Shown: positions 1 to 10,191 of the stretch, piece after piece
Position numbering within the stretch: position 1 is the first letter of the stretch
Layout: each line of letters begins with the position of its first letter
Source of the DNA: Rotaria macrura
Lineage: Eukaryota > Rotifera > Eurotatoria > Philodinida > Philodinidae
Assembly (NCBI GenBank): GCA_900239685.1
Contig: OENT01000515.1
Span: 1 to 64,000, forward strand
Direction: 5' to 3'
Length of the DNA stretch: 64,000 nucleotides
Made by a program: the position numbers and the translations under genes
The notes under the pieces: generated by a model
Told to the model about the DNA's origin: nothing
Seen by the model: only the letters and a program-made list of their open reading frames with translations
The model's database searches: none

Positions 1-1530
1 TTTCATCCACTCGAGGTCCCGTATCGAACGATGTATGAACGAATGAAATCCGAGCGAGGCACCTGAGAATGTTCCCTCGTAAGTGGTAGTCGGACAACTT
101 TCAAACTTTAACGTTACATGTAAAAAAAAGGTACAGCTAGGCACGTATTGCGTAGCAGCAATTCTGAAGTATTTTTTCTCATATAGAATAATTGATTTTG
201 CTAATGTCAGATACTTTGAATTTAAAAATGATCTTATGTTGATGAGCAAATTTCCAATAATTAGAACAATGTACAATAGAAACAATAATTAGAAACAAAC
301 GAAAAGCTGAGTTATACTTTTCATACTACTTGATGGCTTTGCAATTGTCTTTGTGCTGAATTGAACTGTAGGATTCAACCCTTTCTCTTCGTATCCTGTC
401 ACATCGACTAGAAGATTTTACTAGCACGCAAATAGATATTTATGAGATATTTTCAAATCAAATTAAAAATCAACCAAATTTGAAAACTTCACCTTTCAAA
501 TCTTTGTTTTTAAATCGGTTTGAGCGAAGCGATGTTGATTGTGCAACACTTTATCTGACCCGTCCATCTCTGGTCGACATCTGGCTTCTGACTGACTGAC
601 TCGTCATTGGTTTCTATCTCTTCTTCACGAAATAAAGTGTCCTGTTTACCTGCAACATTTATAATTGGTCTACTACAGATCATACTTATCTATCCCATCG
701 ATAAAGTTTTGTGTTGTCTTCTTTAAATTTAAGAATAGCGTAGTTCAATAATGTTGAACTGTAAACCGAATGAATAGATGTTCAATTTCGGGCATTTGAT
801 AATTGATGGCGCTACTATTAACGAAGGCTACAGAAGGAAAGCGTGAACAAGTTTTCTTTCAACATATGCCCATAGTCCGAATCGTATTAATTGGATCCAG
901 TTGTATCTATTTATCAAAAGTACTTTTCCTTGCTTAAACAAGTTCAGAAACTTATTCTCAAAACTTAGTGCACCGATTCGGAGTGATCTATCGTTTGCGA
1001 GGCGCTGTCAATGAAATGAAAAACCAACGACCTTCATTGACTAACGTTGTGATTAAACGTTATCACGTTAATGTGAAAGCAGTTATTCATGCACACGTGT
1101 TGCATTATCTTGGATTGGAAAGTGTTTATCAATGATGCGGCATCCACTCAATTCTTTGAATCTCGTCCCATGCAAATTTAGGTTACTTGAACTTGATAAA
1201 AACAAAATCGTTGCATTAAGCTCTGAATAAGATTCTGAGCCTGTTGCAGAACAAAGGATAATATAAAAGACTTTTGATACATGGGTGCAACCAATGTAAT
1301 TAAATGTAGACAATGTTTTTGCTAAACTTTCAGTTCTATAGTAGAATTGCAGAGTATAGTTTCGGCTCTTATTATATATATAGACAGAACATTGTCTCGA
1401 ACCTTCTGTGAGATTGTCTAGTATCGGTTTGATTACGCTGCGAATACCCTGCGTATCATAAATAAATAGTCAAAGTAACTTTTAAAATGTGCAAATGATC
1501 TAAATCTTTAATTTAGAAATTCTTTGTCAA
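1..1530. other. Intergenic, no convincing gene
   Basis: A+T-rich sequence upstream of the methyltransferase. Short open frames occur on both strands, but none shows a family motif or a believable splice pattern. A T-rich stretch ending in AG at 1515-1516 lies 14 nt before the methyltransferase start and could be a cis or trans splice acceptor. Confidence 0.6.
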
Positions 1531-2301
1531 ATGTCGAGCTTCTATGATCAATTGAGCCCATTTTATCATGTAATGTTTGACGATTGGAATGCCTCGATTG
1601 AACGACACGGTTCTCAATTGAAAAATCTAATTGAATCGTATTGGCCTCAACATCGCACAATACTCGATGTTTCTTGCGGAATCGGTACACAGGCTATTGG
1701 CTTGTCTAAACACGGTTATCAAGTAACAGCGTCGGATCTGTCTGCCACCGCAATCGAAAGAGCAAAACGCGAGGCTCAACAACGTGGCCAGGCTAATATT
1801 TCATTTTCAGTTTGTGACATGAGAACAGCATTTACACATCATGGTGGTAACTTTGATGTTGTCATTTCTTGTGATAACTCAATTCCTCATCTTCTTACGG
1901 ACGACGAGATTTTAACCGCATTGAAACAAATGCATTCGTGTCTAAGACAAGGTGGAGCGTGTCTAATCACAATACGTGATTACGATCGAGAACAGTGTAC
2001 TGGTAAAAACATTGTTAAACCGTATGGGAAAGCTAAAATAGAAAATGGTAAAAGATATATTCCATTGCAAGTTTGGGATTTCGATGAATCGAATATTCAA
2101 TGTTATGACTTTACTTATTATATCATTGAAGAAGATATTCGTTCAAGTGATATTCGTACGCATGCAATGCGTTCGCGTTATTACGCAATCGGTTCTGAAA
2201 AATTAATGAAATTAATGCGTGATGCTGGCTTTGGCAATGTTCTTCGAGTTGATGATCGATTTTATCAACCAGTATTTATTGGTACTCGAACCGAGGCTTA
2301 A
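1531..2301 (+). CDS. Class I SAM-dependent methyltransferase, bacterial-type (glycine/sarcosine N-methyltransferase-like)
   Basis: An intronless 256-aa protein, predicted to transfer a methyl group from S-adenosylmethionine to a small molecule. The Rossmann fold is visible: motif I LDVSCGIGTQ at about residues 45-54, the acidic ribose-binding residue D69 after strand 2 (VTASD), a CDMR turn with D96, and FDVVISCDNSIPHL at 108-121. The N-terminus (YDQLSPFYHVMF) resembles bacterial methyltransferases often annotated as glycine/sarcosine N-methyltransferases. It lacks the catalytic motifs of DNA methyltransferases (SPPY/DPPY). A poly(A) signal AATAAA lies at 2338-2343, so the gene appears domesticated in a eukaryotic genome. 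The next gene, a Rieske oxygenase, is on the same strand 0.8 kb downstream. The fold is secure; the substrate is inferred and could be another amine or a ubiquinone-like molecule. Confidence 0.9.
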   Translation: MSSFYDQLSPFYHVMFDDWNASIERHGSQLKNLIESYWPQHRTILDVSCGIGTQAIGLSKHGYQVTASDLSATAIERAKREAQQRGQANISFSVCDMRTAFTHHGGNFDVVISCDNSIPHLLTDDEILTALKQMHSCLRQGGACLITIRDYDREQCTGKNIVKPYGKAKIENGKRYIPLQVWDFDESNIQCYDFTYYIIEEDIRSSDIRTHAMRSRYYAIGSEKLMKLMRDAGFGNVLRVDDRFYQPVFIGTRTEA

Positions 2302-3102
2302 TATTTGAGTACATTCGAATTTGAAATCGATATTCAAAATAAAATCCAAGTCGGAGGTTCATTCAAGGTTTCGTTTAGGACTAAGCAGTTCGTATTGTGA
2401 TCGAGGAAAAGTTTTGATCCAAACGTAACTTTCATCCCGAAAGTGAACTAAGGTCCCGTGTGCATTACCATGAATCGATGGTTTTCACGTTTATGATATT
2501 CAGAGTTGAATTGAAAATTTTATAAATTATGTGACGCATAGTTCGAAGTTTGATTGAGAATTTATTATGCCGTAGTCAATTCAACTAATCTTGACACTCA
2601 TTGAAATAGATCGTGAATCTAATGTCAATGTCAAGGTGGAAATTACGTTTTGATCTAAACTATTTGCTTCAAACTCGGATCTTCGAATATCTCGGATCAA
2701 TACGAGATTGACCTATGAAATATATTTAAATACATAAATCAGACACGGAAACACTGACTCGTTAAATATTTAATAACTTGAGACACAGTTTGAGTCGATT
2801 GATTTATAAATGATTTTGCTGTTTTCTTCAAAACAACTGTAGTCAAATTCGTTCTCTTGATGTCAATATTTATTCTAGGATAAAATGATTCGTGAGATAT
2901 CATATTTAACACATTTATCCTTGTCTTGACGTATATGTAGATACGTCTCAACGTTAACGACAAACATGACAATGTTCTTATCATGCATGTTAATATCTAT
3001 GCTTTCTTTTTCAATGACGTCTGTTGCTCATATTTATTAGTTTGTTTTACAATACAAGATTATTTCGGTAGGATTGTTCGTGCTTGAAACTTAGCCATTA
3101 AT
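2302..3102. other. Intergenic spacer with methyltransferase poly(A) signal
   Basis: It holds AATAAA at 2338-2343 for the upstream gene. An AG at 3093-3094 lies 8 nt before the next start codon. No further gene is seen. Confidence 0.6.
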
Positions 3103-4335
3103 ATGAATCGTTTGCTTGCGCTTTCATTTTCAACAGTGATAAAACGAACTTCAACAATCATAAGAGATACAACAAAGGCCTCCGTACGACAGTTAACAAC
3201 TGCATCCGATCTTAGTTCAAACATCGATTCAGCTAAAGAACTGTATCGACCATTACCTACGTATGTTTACAGTGATGCTTCTGTTTATCAATTAGAGCGT
3301 GAAAATATATTTTCAAAAAATTGGCTTTATGCTGGTCGACTTGATCGATTACAAAAATTAGGCGATTATTTATCAATAACTATAGCTGGATATCCCGTGT
3401 TTATTTATCGTAGTCCTTCGACGAATGAATTAACTGCTTTTCATAATGTTTGCCCTCATCGAGCTGGTCCCATCGTGCCGATAAATTCAAACAACCACGG
3501 TGTAGCTCTGTACGGAAATCAATCGTTACTACGATGTCACTATCATTCATGGTTGTTCGATTCTCGTGATGGAGCATTGAAAGCGACACCAAATTTTAAT
3601 TATAAATTTAAACCTGATGAGAAAAAATGTTTGAATCTTAAGAAAATAAACTTGGAAGTATTTGCTGAACAATTTATTTTTATTCAATTAATTGACGCGA
3701 AAGAAAAATTATCGACCAGAACTCTTTTTTCTGATCTATTGAATGATATGCTGGCATTTCCTCTCACTGAATATCGTCACTTTGAAAGTCAAAATCATTT
3801 CTTAAATTGCAATTGGAAAGCATACGTCGAAAATTATCAAGAAGGATATCACATTCCAAGTTTACATCCAGCACTTAATAAAGCTGTTCAATCAAAACAA
3901 TATTTAGTGACAAATAGAAACGACACATATTCAATTCATTATGCTCCTTCGCGCAATCATGAAAGCGATCAAGAAAAATTTCTCTGGGTTTTTATTTATC
4001 CGAATCTAGCTATTAATCTATATGAAAAAGGTTACAGTATTGAACATATTCTTCCCATTGGAAAGGATCGAACGATGTTAGCTTATGACTTTTTCGTACG
4101 TTCAACTGATGATGAATTGCAAATGAAAAATCGCATTGCCGAAGCCAAAGAAGCTTTAAATAGAACAGTAGTTGTCACAGATGAAGATAAAATGATTTGT
4201 GAACAAGTGCAAATTAATCTTGATGCCGGAATATACAAACCAGGATATTTATCGCCTACCATGGAAAACGGTGTGAAACTTTTTCAAAACAGATTTCGAA
4301 ATGAATTAAAACATACTGATTTAATTTTGGAATAA
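3103..4335 (+). CDS. Rieske [2Fe-2S] non-heme iron oxygenase alpha subunit, choline monooxygenase/GbcA-like
   Basis: An intronless 410-aa oxygenase. The Rieske cluster ligands are clear: C117-x-H119 (CPHRAG) and C145-x2-H148 (CHYHSW). The catalytic domain carries ENYQEGYH...H with iron ligands H250 and H255, and D372 in TDEDKMICEQVQ is the probable third ligand, the pattern of choline monooxygenase, GbcA and related amine oxygenases. The first ~35 residues are rich in S, T, R and K with few acids, as in a mitochondrial presequence. That fits the matrix reductants such an enzyme needs, but targeting is inferred. AATAAA lies at 4435-4440. No reductase partner is seen nearby. Plausible reactions are choline to betaine aldehyde or oxidative N-demethylation of betaine or carnitine. 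Family secure, substrate open. Bacterial-like, so a transfer candidate, though plants also have choline monooxygenases. Confidence 0.92.
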   Translation: MNRLLALSFSTVIKRTSTIIRDTTKASVRQLTTASDLSSNIDSAKELYRPLPTYVYSDASVYQLERENIFSKNWLYAGRLDRLQKLGDYLSITIAGYPVFIYRSPSTNELTAFHNVCPHRAGPIVPINSNNHGVALYGNQSLLRCHYHSWLFDSRDGALKATPNFNYKFKPDEKKCLNLKKINLEVFAEQFIFIQLIDAKEKLSTRTLFSDLLNDMLAFPLTEYRHFESQNHFLNCNWKAYVENYQEGYHIPSLHPALNKAVQSKQYLVTNRNDTYSIHYAPSRNHESDQEKFLWVFIYPNLAINLYEKGYSIEHILPIGKDRTMLAYDFFVRSTDDELQMKNRIAEAKEALNRTVVVTDEDKMICEQVQINLDAGIYKPGYLSPTMENGVKLFQNRFRNELKHTDLILE

Positions 4336-5842
4336 TCTTTTAAATCTAGTTGAATCATAAGCCAGCATTTACTCTTCTTTGTGTGCTGCTTAATTTTACA
4401 ATTTGTTTATTATTTTAATTAAAACTATTTTGAAAATAAAATGATCGTTGTACATTATCTAACGATGCACACGTCGATGTTTTAATCAGACTCACCGATT
4501 TCATCTTACGTTAAGTAGCTTAGTAGATGATAAAACAAATTGAGTACAACTAACTAGTAACTAAAGGAGAAGCAGTTCTAAGGAAAACACCGGTTTTCCG
4601 TCGGCACAATAACGGGTAACTGTTTAGGGAGCATGTGTATAAACGCGACTAGGGGACATCGGTGAGTAAGTGGATGTTGCTGAAGGTGATCGCTCAGATT
4701 GACAATCAATGGCGTACGACTCCGTGAATTTCCGACCGGAACCGACAGGGAAACGCCTTGAACTAGACGCAGGAATCCGATGATTGTATTCGACTATCGA
4801 GTTCCAGCTGGGACCAGATAAATCCGGTCACTGGATTCGTTCACCTGATTCCCATTTCCTAGCATTTTTTGATACTTTCCTGTTGGATCCGGTCCGTACT
4901 TCTCGACCTTCAAAAGGGGAAGATGTCGATTTATTTCAATAGATTAACAAGGACTGCGACAAATAGACACCAGGCACTCGATGAGTCGATTGAGTCATTC
5001 TCTTGCGCATCAAATAGACAAAAGGAAAGATAAAGAAGTATTCTTCAGTTTGGATCAAATCTTTGAAGAACACGAATGATTCAGTGAGCGACTGCATTTA
5101 TTTTTTCTCATATCAGTCATTTTGATAAATTGAAATAACGTTAATATATTCGTGCTAAATTAATTAGTTCAATTTGGGTAACAATATTGGCTTTGATCGA
5201 AACACAATCTTTCAAATAAGTTTTCTCAATCGACGAGAGAGCTGTGGACGTGATTGTTCTTTATACAACTATCCTACCGATGATATTCTCGCACTATACA
5301 TGCTTTTCTTATGTAATATTATTCATCTTCATCAAATAATTCATATACACGTATACTTCGTTTCTCGTTCTACTTTCATTCAGGATTCGGCATGTATCTA
5401 GATCAACAACAAACAATGAATAACTATATTTTTTAATTTCAAGAGTAAGCAGTTCTCAATTTAGTCTAAGCTAGTCTTAAAAAGTACTCACTACTGGGTT
5501 TTTCGTTTTCCAGCTGCCTCACTAACTGATACATTGGCTGTTTATATTCTTTTTTGACCACGTACTCTTTCGTCAATCATCAAAGAATATCATCTTATGA
5601 AAATTGGGGGAGCGCCAATCACAGGACAACTATGACTTCCCAGATGAACCAAAAACAAGTAATAAACTTATGAACAGTACTGGCACATTCCGGATGATCG
5701 TAGGGATACGAAGTTAGCGTACAAACAGCAAAGTATCGTGCAAAATGACTATAGTAATGCTAACTATCAATCAATAGTTTTGTGAAAATGGAATGTACTG
5801 ATATGTTCGAATCACACAAATTTTTTACCAGTTAATCTTTAT
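4336..5842. other. Intergenic, no convincing gene
   Basis: It holds the Rieske gene poly(A) signal, then a less A+T-rich patch (about 4560-4930) without an assignable coding frame or RNA fold. I see nothing else supportable. Confidence 0.5.
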
Positions 5843-6767
5843 TCAAAAGATAGCCGGTCCAATCCCAACTGACTCTAATACGATACCTGTTATAAAGTTA
5901 TTGGTCACAACCAATGAAAATGAAAGAAATTTTGGAACCGAACTGAATACATCGTACGTATCGATCAAGTTTGCATAGTTAATATTTGTGGTTTTTGTTC
6001 CTTGCACTATCGTTACGCTTTTCCCGTTCCAAAGATACGCAGAAATATAACCGCATATAGCTAAAACAGTAGTCAATGAACACATTGAATCTTTTTTCTC
6101 AGAATCACTGATTGATGATGGCGGAAAATAACCAAGGCAACCTACTCCTTGAACTTGCAATGAAGCAGTCATGTGAAAGCCCTACAGATAAAATTGTTTC
6201 GGCATTCATGAAAGTAATATTGAAATCTATGACTCTGGCATGAATCTAGTTGGACACACTTGATCACATTCTTAAATGAAAGACACTAATGGATCATTAC
6301 AGAATCGGTGACAGTGGACGGAAACAAGAAAGTTCCGAAATATTGCTGTCCGATAAATAGGCAAATTGTGACAACAAATGAGAAATTACTGTAGGAATGC
6401 TCACTAGAACCATTACACTAGCAAATACGAGCAATACGACTAGGAAAAGAGTAAAATGACGAAAATAATTGTGAGCCCTAATGAAATGCTTCTCACTAGT
6501 TAGTGACTGATCATCAGTAAATACGTTCTCATGAGTCAAATAGTAATGGAATCTTTTGATAATATGTGACCTCGAGTAAAGCTTTGAGTGTGCATAGATC
6601 ATTCCACTGTCTATACTCACACCACACTCATTCCAATACCCCACCGAGGAAGAAGAAAATGCCAGCTTATAGATCATACTTGATTGCAGATCCGCTGATG
6701 TTTCTTTTTTTCTGTAAAAAATTATGATTAACCTAGGGATCTGTAGGATAGTTCCACCCCCATACAA
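5843..6767 (-). CDS. Possible small membrane-protein gene, uncertain exons
   Basis: Two neighbouring minus-strand open stretches may be exons of one gene. The upstream stretch (6297-6767, 156 aa) contains a strong hydrophobic helix (FTLFLVVLLVFASVMVLV) near its C-terminal end. The downstream stretch (5843-6172) is preceded by an acceptor-like tctgtag and has hydrophobic segments (SLTTVLAICGYISAYL; SFSLVVTNNFITGIVL). An acceptor-like tttttacag occurs near 6713. I recognise no family. Spliced frames do not join cleanly by eye, so this could be chance open frames or an eroded gene. Confidence 0.22.
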
Positions 6768-8350
6768 GCCTCTTTCGTGTTTTAAGTTGACTCCCTTCGA
6801 GAATATAAGTGCATGGTCTTCTACTGTGGAAATTCACATCGCTCCGCCGAAGGTAGCCTTCTATCGTGGGTTACTTTTTGCCTAGGTTTTACCGAGATCA
6901 ACAGCGGTTTTTGAGAAGTCTTTTGGAATTTAAATGTGCAATTTGAGCAGTCAAGTACTTGAAAACGAGCGTTTTTACTAGAAAAAGTATTCATTTTATT
7001 GAAAACATCTTGCTTTTATCTGAAGCCAACTTTTTAATTTTTAAAACCAACAAAATCCACGAATTTCTGAGAAAAACTACTAGACACCATGTGACCTCCT
7101 ATTTCGTCTTGTGAACGTTCTCTTGTGAGTGACCCTTTACTCTAGTTGGGAGTGCGAGGGGAGGGACGGGGTTGGCGTGCGTTGCTTATTTAATCGACTT
7201 GCTGTCAACCAAACAGAAGTTTTGGGTACATATCTGTTGAGAACCACTCAGTTGTGTTCGCTCATAGTTGTTATTCGACAACAAAACTTAGCTCATGCTA
7301 ATATGTAAGATTAGTTATCAAGTGAAAAAGATCCAGACAATATCCAAGAAATACTTACATGCACAAGATTTCAGAAGAAAACGTTTTTATCCGACTTCAA
7401 ATGATTTTGTTGTAGTCACTGTTCTTTTCATTTTTAAACTCGAATCGAAAGTTTTTTCTCGCTATTCAAAGAATCTCAGTAATATTGGGCAGAACAGTAA
7501 ATATACGACTCTATGTATTGGGAGTATAAAGAGTTAGAGGTAGTAACGGAGGCGTTGGTGAAGGTAGGGGGATGATGGGAGAGAGGGATACTCAGTTCCC
7601 AAATCGAGTTGTTTAGGCTCCCTCCTTAACCAATAAAATACACGCATAAAAATTTCCGTTGAGGGCCTCACAAGGTCGTAGGAGAGTCTCAATTCCCACT
7701 AGCTCCCTCTGGGTTCGCCGCTGGTTCGAGACCATTGAAAACATTTTTCAAAATTTCATCAAATACTGTTAAAGAAAGATCGAGAAGAATGAAGAAAAAA
7801 GGTGTCCTTTTACTCCACGCTATGCAATTACTACTTGGAAATATTCTTCTTTCAGTATTGTTATCTTTCGTGAAGACTTTAATTCAGCTATTCTATAGTT
7901 ACGTCATTAAAACGTTTCACTCATTCTACAGTTCCCTGAAATGCAGTGCTACCTTCATGATATTTTTTTATTAAAAACTTCACTTACAGATTTTCATTCA
8001 TGTTATAAATTGATTATGTACGCTTACACGGGCACGTTTTTTTTCTATTTACTGTGATCTCACATAGAATTTCTGAATAGAAAGAGAACAGTAAACGTGT
8101 CGTTATGTGAAGCCAATCCCTTTTTTTACAACTTACTGTTTGCAGCCTGTGATAAAGTCTAAAGAATCATGTGACTATATCATATTAGTCGTCGTTCTGG
8201 GTAATTGATGGAAAAAGCCAGGTACGATACCAACAGAAGAGCATTATAATATTTTGGTTCACAAATGTTTTACTTTTCAAATATTCGAAAAATGACTAAG
8301 ATTTATGGATGGCCATTTCATTTTATTTCAAATTAAGTTGAAAGTTATCT
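6768..8350. other. Intergenic, repeat-like patches, no gene
   Basis: Mostly A+T-rich, with G-rich patches near 7140-7180 and 7550-7620. A B-box-like ggttcgagacc occurs near 7720, but no A box or cloverleaf could be found, so no tRNA or SINE is called. Confidence 0.45.
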
Positions 8351-8655
8351 GGGTGTGGGTGTGGATGTTCCTGTGACTGAGATTTTGCAAAGTCTTAAGT
8401 CAAAATCGTTACACCGAAACTCACACTCGACGTCCATGCACATACATACACCGACACTTTCTTAGAAACTCAACCCAACACCAACACTCACAACCTGAAA
8501 AATTCAACGAAAACTGCTTCTATTATAATACGATGGAGTTCACCGAGTTCCACAGGGAAAACTGTTGTTTCAATTTTTCAGACCGTTGTGGTTGAAAGTA
8601 TTGGTTTGACTAGGTAGAGAACGGTGACTATTCCCGTCACCCACACCCACCACCG
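8351..8655. repeat. Element with telomere-like inverted ends (GGGTGT...ACACCC)
   Basis: The left end carries GGGTGTGGGTGTGG (8351-8364) and the right end its C-rich counterpart (8638-8655). The sequences just inside also pair loosely. The hexamer is a rotation of TGTGGG, reported as the bdelloid telomeric repeat. This is either two interstitial telomere-like patches or the ends of a short inverted-repeat element; two similar arrangements occur near 21.6 and 22.0 kb. Confidence 0.5.
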
Positions 8656-10191
8656 TGTTCACCTGACTCTGTCCCATATGTTAATAGGCTAAGGGGCTAC
8701 GATAAATGAATGTTACATTTATACCAACGGTGAATAATCATCAACAAAAAAAGCAGTACAGCAATTTATTTCATTATAATAAACACAGGTATTTTGTGCC
8801 CATTTAACCGATCAAAACAGGTAGGAATGTATAAATTCAAACATTCGTCATTAAAGAGTAATACATGAATACGAAAATTGTTATTTTCTTTGAATGGAAA
8901 CAAAAAGACCGGTATTGTACATACTTACCTCGTGGTAACCGAAAAGAAAACAAATACATGCATCGATTGTTTTTCTTTTCATTCCCATACGCCTGACTGA
9001 TTTCACTAACAGCCAACGACATTAACGAATTCATATCGAGATGGTTCGTGCTTACTGCCCATTAATGTCTGAGTACGAAGAAGTGTATCAGCGAGTAAAA
9101 TTTCAATTCATTCTGTTTATGTGTTTTAGCACGCAAAAGGTATTCGATAATCAGGTGCGTCAAGCGTTTTTATAAACTCCATTGGATTTCAAATTAAGAG
9201 CGCTAACTGTTCGTGCAGCATTTACGTGCGCTGCTCGTTACGACTTTAAAGTGAATCGTAATCATCATTGTGAATTAATCGAAGAATACTTTATTTCTCA
9301 GTATGAAATGGTATAGATTACCTTACCTGATAGCAAGTTTGCAACAGCTAGACTTACGATAGGTAGTGATTATTGTATGGGACCTTCTCCGGCTAGTGAA
9401 GCTCGAGTGCCAACTTACAAAGTCGATTCAAATTCAAATCCATCAAAAGACCAGTAAAACATGAACATTAGATATGTGACCACAATTCTCTTGAGCTCTT
9501 ATTGACTACTGAATGTGCTACAGGGATTATTAATATTTAGTTGTTATTGAGAAAAAAGAATCCGTTATGTTTTAATATCACTTATTTGATGAAACTTCGT
9601 AGCAAAACGAAACGCTATTCAACAAAAAATAGAAGTTGATTTCGATCAGTCGGTTGTCAAATTTAACTAATACAGAGGAATAGGAATGTCAAAAAATTGA
9701 GGAGAATTACAACTATTCTTAGTTATAATAGAACTGTTGATCCATGAAGTATTGGATTTTCTTATGTAGTAAAGAAAATCCATGTAGATTCAGTGCCGTA
9801 TGGAGGCAGGGCATGAATGAGCATGTAGTTCAGTGGTTTTGGTGTGTTTGTATATGCGGGTGTCATTTATTGTTTCCATATGGTTACACTCGTATTCACA
9901 TAAACATCGATACCTACACCGGCAGCCAAAACTAAGGCCACGAGGTAAGATCCACAACCAATAACAACGCCCACATAGCCACGATCACCCATACGCACAA
10001 TACACGGGGCCCTTGGGTTTTTGATTCCAGATTTTTCCCTCAGCACAAGTTTATTCTCTATAGAACAGTAATCTAGTCGATGAGAGTAGTAAATATCTTT
10101 ATATTTGTGCAGCTATGATAAAAACACAAACTTAATAGATGATTTTCAATTCAGTTGATTACTGAATATCTATTGTAGATTTTTTAACGAG
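8656..10191. other. Intergenic with possible eroded gene fragment
   Basis: Near 9042-9330 there are exon-like stretches on the plus strand (MVRAYCPLMSEYEEVYQR from about 9042; later RYDFKVNRNHHCELIEEY near 9240-9300) separated by short GT...AG gaps. They do not join into one clean frame, so this may be a decayed gene. A T-rich acceptor-like site ending at 10178 precedes the F-box gene start by 13 nt. Confidence 0.35.

Noticed and set aside
1531-2301. Idea that the methyltransferase is a DNA (N4C/N6A) methyltransferase, as known from transfer in bdelloids
   Set aside because: The catalytic SPPY/DPPY-type motif is absent; the fold matches small-molecule methyltransferases.
7700-7735. B-box-like GGTTCGAGACC
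   Set aside because: No A box, acceptor stem or anticodon arm could be fitted, so no tRNA or SINE is called.
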